From contig NZ_CP068047.1 of NCBI RefSeq assembly GCF_016698645.1, positions 372,001-436,000 of the forward strand: DNA of 64,000 bases, written 5' to 3'. Shown piece after piece: positions 8,130 through 18,362 of this stretch (positions are counted from its first letter, which is position 1; every line of letters starts with the position of its first letter). The position numbers and the translations under genes were made by a program. The notes under the pieces were generated by a model that did no database searches, was not told the origin of the DNA, and saw only the letters and a program-made list of their open reading frames with translations. This DNA is from Devosia oryziradicis. Its GTDB lineage: Bacteria > Pseudomonadota > Alphaproteobacteria > Rhizobiales > Devosiaceae.

Positions 8130-9224
8130 TTATGCACCACGCACAGACGGATGCCAGAAGGTGACGCCCCGTTCGATCAGGACAATCACCCCGTAGAAGA
8201 CCGAGCCCGCGACTGCCGCCACCGCGATTTCGGCCCATACCATGTCGACATTCATCCGGCCGACTTCGGTAGAAATCCGGAAGCCCATTCCCACAATGGG
8301 CGTCCCGAAGAATTCCGCTACGATTGCGCCGATCAAGGCCAAAGTCGAGTTGATCTTGAGGGCGTTGAATATGAAGGGGCCCGCAGCGGGAAGCCGTAAC
8401 TTCATAAGGGTTTGCCAATAGCCGGCCGCATAGGTGCGCATCAGGTCGCGCTCGATGGCTGAAGATGCGTTGAGGCCGGCCACGGTATTCACCAGCATGG
8501 GGAAGAAGGTCATGATGACGACGACCGCAGCCTTGCTGGGCCAGTCGAAGCCGAACCACATGACCATGATGGGGGCGACGCCGACAATGGGCAAAGCCGA
8601 GACGAAATTGCCCAGCGGCAGGAGGCCCGACTTAAGGAAGGGCGAGCGATCGATCAGGATGGCGACGACGAAGCCGAGGCCACAGCCGAGCGCGTAGCCG
8701 ATCAGCACCGCCTTGAGGAACGTCTGCTGGAAATCGGCCAGCAGGGTCGGCACCGAGGCGGTGATGCGCGCCCAGATCATCGAGGGCGGCGGCAGGATGA
8801 CCTGCGGCACATTGCCGGCGCGGGTGACGACCTCCCAGACCACGAGAATGGTGACCCCGAAGGCAATGGGGATAAGGAGCCCGAGACCGGCATTGTCGCC
8901 GAGGCCCGGTGCCAGGGTCTTGCTGAGGCGTTCGACGAAGAGCCAGGCGAACAGCCAGGCTGCGATCAGCGCCATCCAGAAGAAGGGCGGCGTGGGCGCG
9001 AAGGCGCCGATGGTGGTCAGCACAGCCACGGCGCCCAGTACGGCAAAGGCGCCATCGGCCCAGAGGCCGAGCGGTACGAAGAAGCGGATCAGCGACAGGA
9101 AGCCAAGCGCAAGGAAGGCCTTGAGCAGGAGAGCAGTCTCAAAAGGCGTTACGACGCTCAGCGCGAAGGCGGCGGCGGAAAGGCCGCCGGCAACAAGCGC
9201 AAGGAAGAACTGGAGCTGGCTCAT
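8130..9224 (-). CDS. ABC transporter permease with extended N-terminus
   Basis: Inner-membrane permease of 364 residues. The C-terminal ~250 residues are a BPD-transp-1 domain (SsuC/TauC type) with the coupling-helix EAA region around YAAGYWQTLMKLRLPAAGPFI. The first ~105 residues add about four extra hydrophobic helices that are not part of the usual six-helix core. It overlaps the upstream permease by 4 bp and precedes the binding protein gene, so it forms a heterodimeric channel with its neighbour. The extra helices are unusual; they may be a fused regulatory or anchoring module. Confidence 0.92.
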   Translation of the reverse strand: MSQLQFFLALVAGGLSAAAFALSVVTPFETALLLKAFLALGFLSLIRFFVPLGLWADGAFAVLGAVAVLTTIGAFAPTPPFFWMALIAAWLFAWLFVERLSKTLAPGLGDNAGLGLLIPIAFGVTILVVWEVVTRAGNVPQVILPPPSMIWARITASVPTLLADFQQTFLKAVLIGYALGCGLGFVVAILIDRSPFLKSGLLPLGNFVSALPIVGVAPIMVMWFGFDWPSKAAVVVIMTFFPMLVNTVAGLNASSAIERDLMRTYAAGYWQTLMKLRLPAAGPFIFNALKINSTLALIGAIVAEFFGTPIVGMGFRISTEVGRMNVDMVWAEIAVAAVAGSVFYGVIVLIERGVTFWHPSVRGA

Positions 9225-10117
9225 GCGGGTCGCGCCCCCATGGAGCGATTTACCAACCGCTCGACAACGCCGACCGCAATGACCAGCAAAGCTGCGAGGA
9301 TGGAGGCCGCGAAAAGCGCGGCCCAGATTTGCACCGTCTGGCTGTAGTAGGAGCCAGCCAGCAGGCGGGCGCCGAGGCCGGCCACGGCGCCGGTCGGCAA
9401 CTCACCAACAATGGCGCCAACCAGCGAGGCAGCGACGCCGACCTTGAGCGAGGCAAAAAGGAAGGGCATGGCGGCGGGCCAGCGCAGCTTCCAAAAGGTC
9501 TGGCTGGGCGAAGCATTGTAGGTGTGCATGAGGTCGAGCTGGATCGCCTCGGGCGAGCGCAACCCTTTGACCATGCCGACCGCCACCGGGAAGAAGCTGA
9601 GATAGGCTGAGATTATGGCCTTCGACATCAGTCGCGCTGGGTCAGTGGGGATGCCCATGGTGCCGGTGAAGATGTTGAAGCCGATGACTACGATCAGCGG
9701 CGCGAGCGCCAGGATCGGGATGGTCTGGCTGGCGACGATCCACGGCATCAGCGAGCGGTTCATCGCCTCGTTGTGGACGATGAGCACCGCGAGCCCGACG
9801 CCTAGCAACGAACCCATGACGAAGCCCAGCGCCGTGGCCGAAAAGGTAACCCAGGCGTGGAAGATCAGGCTCCGCGGCTTGTTGGGCGCGACAAGTGCAG
9901 TGGAGTTCCACAGCTCGCCGAACACCTGGTGTGCCGTTGGAAGAACGGGCTTTTCCTGGTTCCAGGTATCCTGGACAAACTGGGTGAACGGCACATCTAC
10001 CATGTCACCGCGGCGATAGACGTCGTTCTGCCAAGGCGCATTGAGCCCGATGGCCGCCGCATACCAGATGGCGACGATGGCGAGCAGGACGACGATGATG
10101 GGACCCGCGCGGGTCAT
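9221..10117 (-). CDS. ABC transporter permease
   Basis: A 298-residue inner-membrane protein with about six to seven helices and a BPD-transp-1 domain. The EAA-like coupling region is near DLMHTYNASPSQTFWKLRWPAAMPF. It starts at an ATG overlapping the ATPase stop (TAATG) and ends overlapping the next permease by 4 bp, which indicates tight translational coupling. Together with the ATPase, the second permease and the THI5-like binding protein it forms one complete importer. Its periplasmic loop between helices one and two is fairly long (about residues 25-85). Confidence 0.92.
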   Translation of the reverse strand: MTRAGPIIVVLLAIVAIWYAAAIGLNAPWQNDVYRRGDMVDVPFTQFVQDTWNQEKPVLPTAHQVFGELWNSTALVAPNKPRSLIFHAWVTFSATALGFVMGSLLGVGLAVLIVHNEAMNRSLMPWIVASQTIPILALAPLIVVIGFNIFTGTMGIPTDPARLMSKAIISAYLSFFPVAVGMVKGLRSPEAIQLDLMHTYNASPSQTFWKLRWPAAMPFLFASLKVGVAASLVGAIVGELPTGAVAGLGARLLAGSYYSQTVQIWAALFAASILAALLVIAVGVVERLVNRSMGARPA

Positions 10118-10941
10118 TACACCGTCTCCTCGTAGGAGTGCCCTGCCCTGAGTCCATCGCGCACCCGCGCGGCAATGGCCAGAAACTCCGGCGTCTCGCG
10201 GATATCGAGGGGGCGCTCGCGCGGCAGGTTGGATTCGATCACGTCGGTTACGCGCCCCGGCCGCGGCGACATGACCACGATCTTGGTCGACAGGTACACC
10301 GCCTCCGGAATGGAATGGGTGACAAAGCAGATGGTTTTCTGCGTACGGTCCCAGAGCTTGAGCAGCTCGGAATTGAGATGGTCGCGTACGATTTCATCGA
10401 GCGCGCCGAAGGGTTCGTCCATCAGCAGCAGGTCGGCATCGAAGGCCAGGGCGCGGGCAATAGAGGCACGCTGCTGCATGCCGCCCGACAATTGCCAGGG
10501 ATATTTCTTCTCGAACCCCGAGAGGTTGACCAGGTCCATGGTGCGCTTAATGCGCTCGGCTTGCTGGCTGGCGCCATAGCCCATGATTTCGAGCGGCAGC
10601 GCGATGTTCTTTTCGATGGTGCGCCAGGGATAGAGCGCCGGTGCCTGGAACACGTAGCCGTAGGAGCGATCCTTGCGCGCATTTTCAGGGGTCTGGCCAT
10701 TGATGGTCAGGGTGCCCGAGGTTGGCTGTTCCAGATCGGCAATGGTGCGCAGGAAGGTGGTCTTGCCGCAGCCGGACGGGCCGATGAAGGAGACGAACTC
10801 GCCCTTGTTGATGGTGAGGTTGACGTTGCTGAGCGCGACGACGTCGCCGTCATTGGTCTTGAAGGTCAGGCCGAGATCGGTCGCGGAAACGACGGCCTCG
10901 GTCCTGTCGGCGCTGGTGGGGGAAGACGTCGTCACGGACAA
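10117..10941 (-). CDS. ABC transporter ATP-binding protein (nitrate/sulfonate/pyrimidine type)
   Basis: Cytoplasmic ATPase of the importer, 274 residues from the chosen start. Walker A GPSGCGKTT is at about residues 54-62, the signature is LSGGMQQR, Walker B is LLMDEPFGALDE, and the switch histidine is in FVTHSIPEAV. The frame is open about 84 codons further upstream, but that part overlaps the preceding gene in another frame and is Ser/Arg-rich nonsense. I chose the TTG at 10941, with AAAGGCAG 8 bases upstream; the GTG at 10935 is an alternative. Its gene abuts the first permease gene. Confidence 0.92.
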   Translation of the reverse strand: MSVTTSSPTSADRTEAVVSATDLGLTFKTNDGDVVALSNVNLTINKGEFVSFIGPSGCGKTTFLRTIADLEQPTSGTLTINGQTPENARKDRSYGYVFQAPALYPWRTIEKNIALPLEIMGYGASQQAERIKRTMDLVNLSGFEKKYPWQLSGGMQQRASIARALAFDADLLLMDEPFGALDEIVRDHLNSELLKLWDRTQKTICFVTHSIPEAVYLSTKIVVMSPRPGRVTDVIESNLPRERPLDIRETPEFLAIAARVRDGLRAGHSYEETV

Positions 10942-10993
10942 GGAGTTCTGCCTTTGGATGGAATGCGGAGCGGCCTGACCATGAGGGCTGGGT

Positions 10994-11365
10994 TCAGCAT
11001 GGCGCGACCTCGCCCCACTTTGTGCCGTCGCCGAAGAAGATTTCGATCTTGTCGCTGGTGGACTGGCGCAGGACGAACTGCCTGACGTCGAGATTGTCGA
11101 GCGTGCCTTCCTGATGGCAGATGCCCGAAACAAGCTGCGCACCGCTGCCAGCCGTGGCGATATCGGCGATCTCGCAGCTGAAGATATACCCACTGATCCA
11201 GTCGGGACGGAGCATGATCATGTTGTCGATGTCATAGTCGCCATCGCCGGTCATCCAGCCGCAACCGCTGGCGTCGCCCCAGTCACCCTCAATGGCCAGC
11301 TGCGCGCCGGCCGCAGGAGCAGCAAGCGCGAGCAGCGAAGCCAAGGTGAGGATGCGCAGCAGCAA
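10994..11365 (-). CDS. Small exported cysteine-containing protein of unknown function
   Basis: A 123-residue protein with a signal peptide (MLLRILTLASLLALAAPAAGAQ) and four cysteines in the mature part (GCGW, FSCE, GICH and the C-terminal residue), which suggests two disulfides in the periplasm. The start is a TTG directly after the dihydropyrimidinase stop; a G-rich stretch upstream could serve as a ribosome site and translation is probably coupled. No catalytic motif is recognised. It lies inside the pyrimidine operon between the dihydropyrimidinase and ABC genes on the same strand. Small exported proteins of this type are poorly described; its link to pyrimidine uptake is only suggested by position. 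Confidence 0.75.
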   Translation of the reverse strand: MLLRILTLASLLALAAPAAGAQLAIEGDWGDASGCGWMTGDGDYDIDNMIMLRPDWISGYIFSCEIADIATAGSGAQLVSGICHQEGTLDNLDVRQFVLRQSTSDKIEIFFGDGTKWGEVAPC

Positions 11366-12817
11366 TCAAACCCCCGTCGCCGGAATACCCGACCGTTCCA
11401 CCTTGCGCGGTGCGACGATTTCTTTCCACTGGCTCAGCGCCCGGTGCACAGGGTTCTTCGCTTCCCGGCCCACGAATTTGCCATGGCCGGGCTCGGTCCT
11501 GACCTCGCTCTCGACGATCGAGACCTTGCCGCGCGTCAGGACGAACCGCGGCAGGCCGGTGACTTCGAAACCCTCGAACACGTTGTAGTCGATGACCGAC
11601 TGCTGGTTGGCAGCCGAAATAGTCTTGCTGCGCTTGGGGTCCCAGACCACCAGGTCCGCATCGGCCCCGACCAGCACGGCACCTTTCTTGGGGTAGAGCC
11701 CCAGGATCTTGGCGATATTGGTCGAGGTCACGGCCACGAATTCGTTCATCGTCAATCGGCCGGTATTGACGCCTGACGTCCACAGCACCGGCAGGCGGTC
11801 TTCCAGACCGCCCGTACCATTGGGAATCTTGGAGAAATTGCCGATGCCGTTGCGCTTCTGTTCGGTGGTGAAGGCGCAGTGGTCCGTCGCGACGCAGGAG
11901 AGGGAACCGGACTGCAGGCCGGCCCACAGCGAATCCTGGTGCAGCTTGTTGCGGAAGGGCGGCGACATGACGCGACGGGCGGCATGGTCCCAGTCCTGGT
12001 TGAAATACTCGCTTTCGTCCAGCGTCAGATGCTGCACCAGCGGCTCGCCATAGACGCGCATACCCTTCTGGCGGGCGCGGCGGATGGCTTCATGCGCCTG
12101 CTCGGAGCTGACATGGACGACATAGAGCGGGACGCCGGCCATGTCGGCGATCATGATGGCGCGGTTGGTGGCTTCGCCTTCGACCTCCGGCGGCCGCGAA
12201 TAGGCATGCGCCTCGGGTCCGTTATTGCCCTCGGCGAGCAGCTTGGCCGTCATGGCCGCGACCACGTCGCCGTTTTCGGCATGGACGAGCGGCAGGGCAC
12301 CCAGGTCGGCGCAGCGCTGGAAGGACGAGAACATCTCGTCGTCATTGACCATTAGCGCGCCCTTATAGGCCATGAAATGCTTGAAGCTGGTGATGCCGCG
12401 ATCGACGACATCGGCCATTTCATTGAACACCTGCTCGCCCCACCAGGTGATAGCCATGTGGAAGGAATAATCCGCCGACGCCTTGCCGGTCTTGTTGTCC
12501 CACATCTGCAGGGCTTCGAGCAGCGACTGGTTGGGATTGGGCAGGCAGAAATCGACCACCATCGTGGTGCCGCCGGAGAGGCCGGCCCGAGTGCCGGATT
12601 CGAAATCATCGGCGGAGTAAGTGCCCATGAAGGGCATTTCGAGATGGGTATGGGGGTCGATGCCGCCGGGCATGATGTAGCAGCCCGTGGCGTCGAGGGT
12701 CTCGTCGCCGGACAGGTTCTGCCCGATCTCGACGATGGTTTCGCCGTCGATGAGGACGTCGGCTTTGTAGGTGAGATCGGCGGTGACGACGGTGCCGTTT
12801 TTGATGACTTTGGTCAT
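11366..12817 (-). CDS. hydA: Dihydropyrimidinase (D-hydantoinase family)
   Basis: Second step of reductive pyrimidine breakdown: hydrolyses dihydrouracil/dihydrothymine to N-carbamoyl-beta-alanine or its methyl form. The 483-residue amidohydrolase has the metal histidines in GGIDPHTHLEMPF (His56, His58) and the lysine expected to be carbamylated in SFKHFMAYKGA (Lys152). Further metal-site signatures are LPLVHAENGD, LYVVHVSS and the ATDHCAFT aspartate segment. Length and motifs match bacterial dihydropyrimidinases. It is transcribed away from rutR in the operon with the carbamoyl-amidohydrolase and semialdehyde dehydrogenase genes, which favours a pyrimidine role over hydantoin use. Confidence 0.94.
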   Translation of the reverse strand: MTKVIKNGTVVTADLTYKADVLIDGETIVEIGQNLSGDETLDATGCYIMPGGIDPHTHLEMPFMGTYSADDFESGTRAGLSGGTTMVVDFCLPNPNQSLLEALQMWDNKTGKASADYSFHMAITWWGEQVFNEMADVVDRGITSFKHFMAYKGALMVNDDEMFSSFQRCADLGALPLVHAENGDVVAAMTAKLLAEGNNGPEAHAYSRPPEVEGEATNRAIMIADMAGVPLYVVHVSSEQAHEAIRRARQKGMRVYGEPLVQHLTLDESEYFNQDWDHAARRVMSPPFRNKLHQDSLWAGLQSGSLSCVATDHCAFTTEQKRNGIGNFSKIPNGTGGLEDRLPVLWTSGVNTGRLTMNEFVAVTSTNIAKILGLYPKKGAVLVGADADLVVWDPKRSKTISAANQQSVIDYNVFEGFEVTGLPRFVLTRGKVSIVESEVRTEPGHGKFVGREAKNPVHRALSQWKEIVAPRKVERSGIPATGV

Positions 12818-12856
12818 GGTCTACCCCATTCGAAATCTTGGGTTTGCACGGGCCTT

Positions 12857-13016
12857 CCCCTCACCCGCCGCTACGCGGCGACCTCTCCCCAATGGGGAGA
12901 GGAATGGATCGAGCCAGTGCTTGGCGATGTGAAGACGCTGCGGCGCGGATGCCGCCTATTCCTCTCCCCATCGGGGAGAGGGTGGCCGGAGCGAAGCGGA
13001 GGTCGGGTGAGGGGGG
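12857..13016. repeat. Palindromic repeats at the 3' side of the DUF559 gene
   Basis: Two units: 12857-12902 (CCCCTCACCCGCCGCT, ACGCGGCG, CTCTCCCCAATGGGGAGAGG) and 12961-13016 (CCTCTCCCCATCGGGGAGAGG, then a variable part, then GGTCGGGTGAGGGGGG). They are in opposite orientation. Both lie inside the open frame of the DUF559 gene, so its last ~50 residues are encoded by repeat sequence. Confidence 0.85.
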
Positions 13017-13338
13017 AGCCCTCGATCGCGCTCAGAATGGCGGAAGCGACCCCGTCGAGATTTTCGAGCACTTCGTTATTCCAGAAGCGGAGGACTGAGT
13101 AGCCCTGTGCGTTCAAGTAGGCCGTGCGGACTTCATCGCTGGCAGTTTCGGCGTGTTGGCCGCCGTCAACCTCAATGATCAAGCCAAGCTCGCGGCAGGC
13201 GAAGTCGGCAATGTACGAACCGACCTGCAGTTGACGAACGAACTTGCGTTGAGCCAATCCACGATTGCGTAGCGCCGACCACAGATGGCTCTCCGCATCC
13301 GTGGCGTTCTGGCGAAGCTGACGGGGTCTTTGGCTCAC
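12871..13338 (-). CDS. DUF559 endonuclease-like protein with repeat-derived C-terminus
   Basis: The first ~105 residues are a typical DUF559 domain, a PD-(D/E)XK/Vsr-like fold: RQNATDAESHLWSALRNR, then FVRQLQVGSYIADFACRE, then LIIEVDGGQH and YSVLRFWNNEVLEN. The D, E and Q residues expected for metal binding are present (IADF, IEVDGGQH). DUF559 proteins have no firmly assigned role. Residues ~106-155 come from the palindromic repeats at 12871-13016 and are unlikely to be functional. The GTG start at 13338 lies 8 bp inside another repeat copy (13347-13392). The gene splits the dihydropyrimidinase and amidohydrolase genes and is unrelated to pyrimidine chemistry, so it looks like an insertion. 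Confidence 0.8.
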   Translation of the reverse strand: MSQRPRQLRQNATDAESHLWSALRNRGLAQRKFVRQLQVGSYIADFACRELGLIIEVDGGQHAETASDEVRTAYLNAQGYSVLRFWNNEVLENLDGVASAILSAIEGSPLTRPPLRSGHPLPDGERNRRHPRRSVFTSPSTGSIHSSPHWGEVAA

Positions 13339-13346
13339 CGACGCGC

Positions 13347-13392
13347 CCCCTCACCCGCCGCTGCGCGGCGACCTCTCCCCGATGGGGAGAGG
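13347..13392. repeat. Palindromic repeat at the 5' side of the DUF559 gene
   Basis: CCCCTCACCCGCCGCT, GCGCGGCG, CTCTCCCCGATGGGGAGAGG: near-identical to the unit at 12857-12902 and in the same orientation. The DUF559 gene is therefore bracketed by direct copies about 490 bp apart. Confidence 0.85.
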
Positions 13393-13417
13393 AAAGCCAA
13401 GGCTTTGGCGGAGCCGC

Positions 13418-14668
13418 TCACTCCACGATCTCCGCCGTTTCCACCACCGCGTGGAACAACACATCGGCACCTGCCGACGCCCAATCCTTGGAGATGTCTT
13501 CGGCCTCATTGTGGCTCAACCCGCCGACACACGGGCACATGATCATCGTGCTCGGTGCCACCCGGTTGGTCCAGCAGGCGTCGTGGCCGGCGCCCGAAAT
13601 GATGTCCATGTGGCTGTAGCCAAGCTTTTCGGCGGCCGAACGGACGCGCTGCACCAGGGTCGGGTCGAAGGCGACGGGGTCGAAATGGCCGACGGCCTCC
13701 ATCGCATAGCCGACCCCGAGCTCGGCACAGATGGCCTGGGCCTTTTCTTCGATCTGTGATCGCATCGAAGTCAGCTTGCCCAGTTCGGGCGAGCGAATGT
13801 CGACCGTGAACACCACCGTACCCGGCAGCACGTTGCGCGAATTGGGGGAGAACTTGACCTGCCCCACACCGCCGACGGCGCCGGGCTGGTGGGCCATGGC
13901 GATCGCCTGCACCGCCTCCATGATGCGGGCCATCGCGAGCCCGGCATTGACGCGCATCAGCATGGGCGTCGAGCCCGTATGGGCCTCCTTGCCGGTCAAA
14001 GTGAATTCGAGCCACCACAGGCCCTGGCCGTGGGTGACGACGCCGATCTGCCTCTTCTCGGCTTCGAGGATCGGGCCCTGCTCGATGTGGTACTCGAAAT
14101 AGGCATGCATCTTGCGAGCGCCGACCGGCTCCTCGCCGACCCAGCCGATGCGCTGGAGTTCATCGCCGAAGCTCTTGCCGTCCATGTCCTTGCGGCCATA
14201 GGCCCAATCGAGGGTGTGGATGCCGGCAAAGACGCCCGAGGCCAGCATGGCCGGGGCAAAGCGGGCGCCTTCCTCGTTGGTCCAGTTGGTGACGACGATG
14301 GGGTGCTTGGTCTTGATGCCGAGGTCGTTCATCGAGCGGACCACTTCGAGCCCAGCCAGCACGCCCAGCACGCCATCATATTTGCCGCCGGTGGGCTGGG
14401 TATCGAGGTGGCTGCCGATATAGACCGGCAGGGCATCGGGATCGGTGCCCGGGCGGGTCATGAACATGGTGCCCATCTGGTCGACGGCCATGCTGAGGCC
14501 GGCGTCGTCGCACCAGGCCTGGAACAGTTCGCGGCCCTTCTTGTCGTCGTCGGTCAGCGTCTGGCGGTTGTTGCCGCCAGCGATGCCGGGACCGATCCTG
14601 GCCATATCCATGAGGCTGTCCCAGAGCCGATCACCATTGATACGAAGGTTTTCTCCTGGGGCGGACAT
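13418..14668 (-). CDS. Zn-dependent carbamoyl-amidohydrolase (beta-ureidopropionase / allantoate amidohydrolase family)
   Basis: M20-type hydrolase of 416 residues. The metal ligands sit in GSHLDTQPTGGKYDGVLGV and TNWTNEEGARFAP, and the late histidine is in AGHDACW. Family members hydrolyse N-carbamoyl-beta-alanine, N-carbamoyl-L-amino acids or allantoate; sequence alone does not separate these. Because it sits between the dihydropyrimidinase and the semialdehyde dehydrogenase genes of a RutR-linked operon, beta-ureidopropionase (third pathway step, releasing beta-alanine, CO2 and ammonia) is the best assignment. It follows the dehydrogenase gene by 12 bp. The DUF559 insertion lies directly downstream. 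Confidence 0.9.
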   Translation of the reverse strand: MSAPGENLRINGDRLWDSLMDMARIGPGIAGGNNRQTLTDDDKKGRELFQAWCDDAGLSMAVDQMGTMFMTRPGTDPDALPVYIGSHLDTQPTGGKYDGVLGVLAGLEVVRSMNDLGIKTKHPIVVTNWTNEEGARFAPAMLASGVFAGIHTLDWAYGRKDMDGKSFGDELQRIGWVGEEPVGARKMHAYFEYHIEQGPILEAEKRQIGVVTHGQGLWWLEFTLTGKEAHTGSTPMLMRVNAGLAMARIMEAVQAIAMAHQPGAVGGVGQVKFSPNSRNVLPGTVVFTVDIRSPELGKLTSMRSQIEEKAQAICAELGVGYAMEAVGHFDPVAFDPTLVQRVRSAAEKLGYSHMDIISGAGHDACWTNRVAPSTMIMCPCVGGLSHNEAEDISKDWASAGADVLFHAVVETAEIVE

Positions 14669-14680
14669 ATGGACCAGATC

Positions 14681-16173
<1,493 letters not shown>

Positions 16174-16174
<1 letters not shown>

Positions 16175-17502
16175 CAGTCGATGCTCCTCAGCGCGGTGCG
16201 CACGCCGTCGATCAATTCGCCGATCTGGGCTTCCGAGACGATCAGCGGCGGGGACATGGCGATGATGTCGCCGGTGGTGCGGATCAGGTAGCCGTCCTCG
16301 AAGCATTTGAGGAAGGCGGAGAAGGCGCGTTTGGTGGGCGAGCCGGCGATGGGTTCGAGCTCGATGGCGCCGACAAGGCCGATATTCCTGATGTCGATGA
16401 CATGCGGCTCGCCCTTGAGCGAATGCAAAGCGTCCTGCCAGACCGGAGCCAGCTCGGCGCCGCGGGTCAGGAGACCCTCGTCCTTGTAGGTTTCGAGGGT
16501 GGCAAGGCCTGCGGCCGATGCGATCGGGTTACCCGAATAGGTGTAGCCGTGGAAGAACTCGATGACGTGTTCCGGGCCCTGCATGAAGGCGTCGTGGATT
16601 TCGGCCGAAACGAGCACCGCGCCCATGGGGATGACGCCATTGGTCAGGCCCTTGGCAGTGACCATGATGTCGGGCGTTACGCCGAAATAGTCGGCGCCGA
16701 AGGGGGTGCCCAGGCGCCCGAAGCCGGTGATGACCTCGTCGAAGATCAAGAGGATGCCGTGCTTCTTGGTGATCTCGCGCAGGCGCTTGAGATAGCCGGC
16801 GGGAGGGATCAAGACGCCGGTCGAACCGGCGACGGGCTCGACGATGACCGCGGCGATGGTCGAAGCATCATGCAGGGTAACAATACGCTCGAGCTCATCG
16901 GCGAGATCGACGCCATGTTCGGGCAGGCCCTTCGAGAAGGCGTTCTTGGTCAGGTTATGCGTGTGCGGCATGTGGTCGACGCCGGTCAGCAGGCTGCCAA
17001 ACATCTTGCGGTTGGTGACGATGCCGCCCACCGAAATGCCGCCGAAATTGACGCCGTGATAGCCGCGTTCGCGGCCGATCAGCCGGAACCGGCTGCCGTC
17101 GCCCTTTACGCGGTGATAGGCCAGCGCGACCTTCAGCGCAGTCTCGACCGATTCAGAGCCCGAATTGGTGAACAGGACGTGGTCGAGCCCCTTGGGGGCG
17201 ATGTCGACGATGCGGTTGGCGAGCTCGAAGGCCTTGGGATGGCCCATCTGGAATGCCGGCGCGTAGTCGAGCTCCGCAGCCTGGCTCGCAATAGCCTCGA
17301 CGATCTTGGGTCGGGCATGGCCGGCATTGACGCACCACAGGCCCGCCGTGCCATCGAGCACCTGGCGGCCATCGGAAGTGGTGTAGTGCATGTCCTTGGC
17401 GGCGACGAACATGCGCGGGGATTTCTTGAACTGCCGATTGGCGGTAAACGGCATCCAGAAGGCGCTCAGGTCGTTCGGCACCACGGCATTAGAATTGGAC
17501 AC
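16174..17502 (-). CDS. Omega-amino acid (beta-alanine) : pyruvate transaminase
   Basis: Class III PLP aminotransferase of about 442 residues. It shows the N-terminal [15 protein letters not shown] found in beta-alanine:pyruvate transaminases, the cofactor segment [14 protein letters not shown], the Asp in [13 protein letters not shown], and the PLP lysine in VTAKGLTNG (about residue 283). It converts beta-alanine (or beta-aminoisobutyrate) to the semialdehyde used by the next gene. I chose the GTG at 17502, with GGGAG upstream, over the GTG at 17547, which has no ribosome site. It is the first gene of the operon and faces rutR across a 125-bp gap with the predicted operator. Confidence 0.92.
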
Positions 17503-17576
17503 GAAGTCTCGCTCCCGTTGATTCTGGTCCGGCCTGTCATTTGGCACTTGACGGGAGGCCGTTAAGTCCAGAAATT

Positions 17577-17592
17577 TTGACCAGTTGGAAAA
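17577..17592. promoter_or_regulatory. Predicted RutR operator
   Basis: TTGACCAGTTGGAAAA matches the E. coli RutR consensus TTGACCANNTGGTCAA at 12 of 14 defined positions, with a perfect left half. It lies midway between the divergent transaminase gene and rutR. In E. coli, RutR releases such sites on binding uracil or thymine, so pyrimidine would derepress the operon and rutR itself. Confidence 0.72.
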
Positions 17593-17627
17593 ATGTTAGC
17601 ACTCCCAAACTTTCCCGCAAGGCGAAA

Positions 17628-18350
17628 ATGCCGCCCTCAAAGCTGAAAAGTGCCGATCCATCAGCCGCGCCCAAGCGGCAGCACAAGGCCGACGCCAAGG
17701 CGGCTGCAGCGCATACCCATCCAAAGCCGCGCCCGCTGACCCGCATCCAGCGGGAAAAGCAGGACGTGATCCTGGAGGCGGCGCTGGAGGTGTTTTCGGT
17801 GCATGGCTTTCGCGGCGCGACGATCGACCAGATCGCCGAAGTGGCCGGGATGAGCAAACCCAACCTGCTCTACTATTTTCCGCGCAAAGAAGAGATCCAC
17901 CGCCGGCTGATGGCGGCCCTGCTCGAAACCTGGCTGGCGCCGCTACAGGAAATGAACGCCGATGGCGATCCGTTTCCCGAAATCCGCTCCTATATCCGGC
18001 GCAAGCTGGAAATGGCGCGCGACTATCCTCGCGAAAGTCGGCTCTTTGCCAACGAGATGCTGCAAGGTGCGCCACGCATCAGCGAGATGATCGAGATCGA
18101 TCTCAAGAACCTGGTCGACGAAAAGGCCAAGGTCCTGCTGGGTTGGATGGACGAGGGCAAGCTGGCGCGCACCGACCCCTATCACCTGATCTTCTCGATC
18201 TGGGCGACGACGCAGCATTACGCCGATTTCGACGTGCAGGTGCGTGCGGTGCTGGGCAAGGACCGGGGTGGAGAGGGCCGCTTCGAGGATGCCGCACGCT
18301 ATCTCGAGCAACTGTTCCTGTACGGCCTGACACCGCAGCGACGGCGATAG
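17628..18350 (+). CDS. rutR: RutR-type TetR family regulator of pyrimidine catabolism
   Basis: A 240-residue repressor. An Ala/Lys-rich N-terminal arm (~35 residues) is followed by a TetR HTH, GATIDQIAEVAGMSKPNLLYYFP. The ligand domain closely follows E. coli RutR: WLAPLQEMNADGDPF, YIRRKLEMARDYPRESRLFANEM, LIFSIWATTQHYADF. E. coli RutR binds uracil and thymine; the shared WLAPL and IWA(S/T)TQHYADF segments argue for the same ligand. The ATG at 17628 follows AAGGCG; an in-frame extension upstream would cross the operator and is rejected. It is divergent from the catabolic operon. The N-terminal arm is longer than in E. coli. Confidence 0.92.
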   Translation: MPPSKLKSADPSAAPKRQHKADAKAAAAHTHPKPRPLTRIQREKQDVILEAALEVFSVHGFRGATIDQIAEVAGMSKPNLLYYFPRKEEIHRRLMAALLETWLAPLQEMNADGDPFPEIRSYIRRKLEMARDYPRESRLFANEMLQGAPRISEMIEIDLKNLVDEKAKVLLGWMDEGKLARTDPYHLIFSIWATTQHYADFDVQVRAVLGKDRGGEGRFEDAARYLEQLFLYGLTPQRRR

Positions 18351-18362
18351 TTTAGCGATCGG

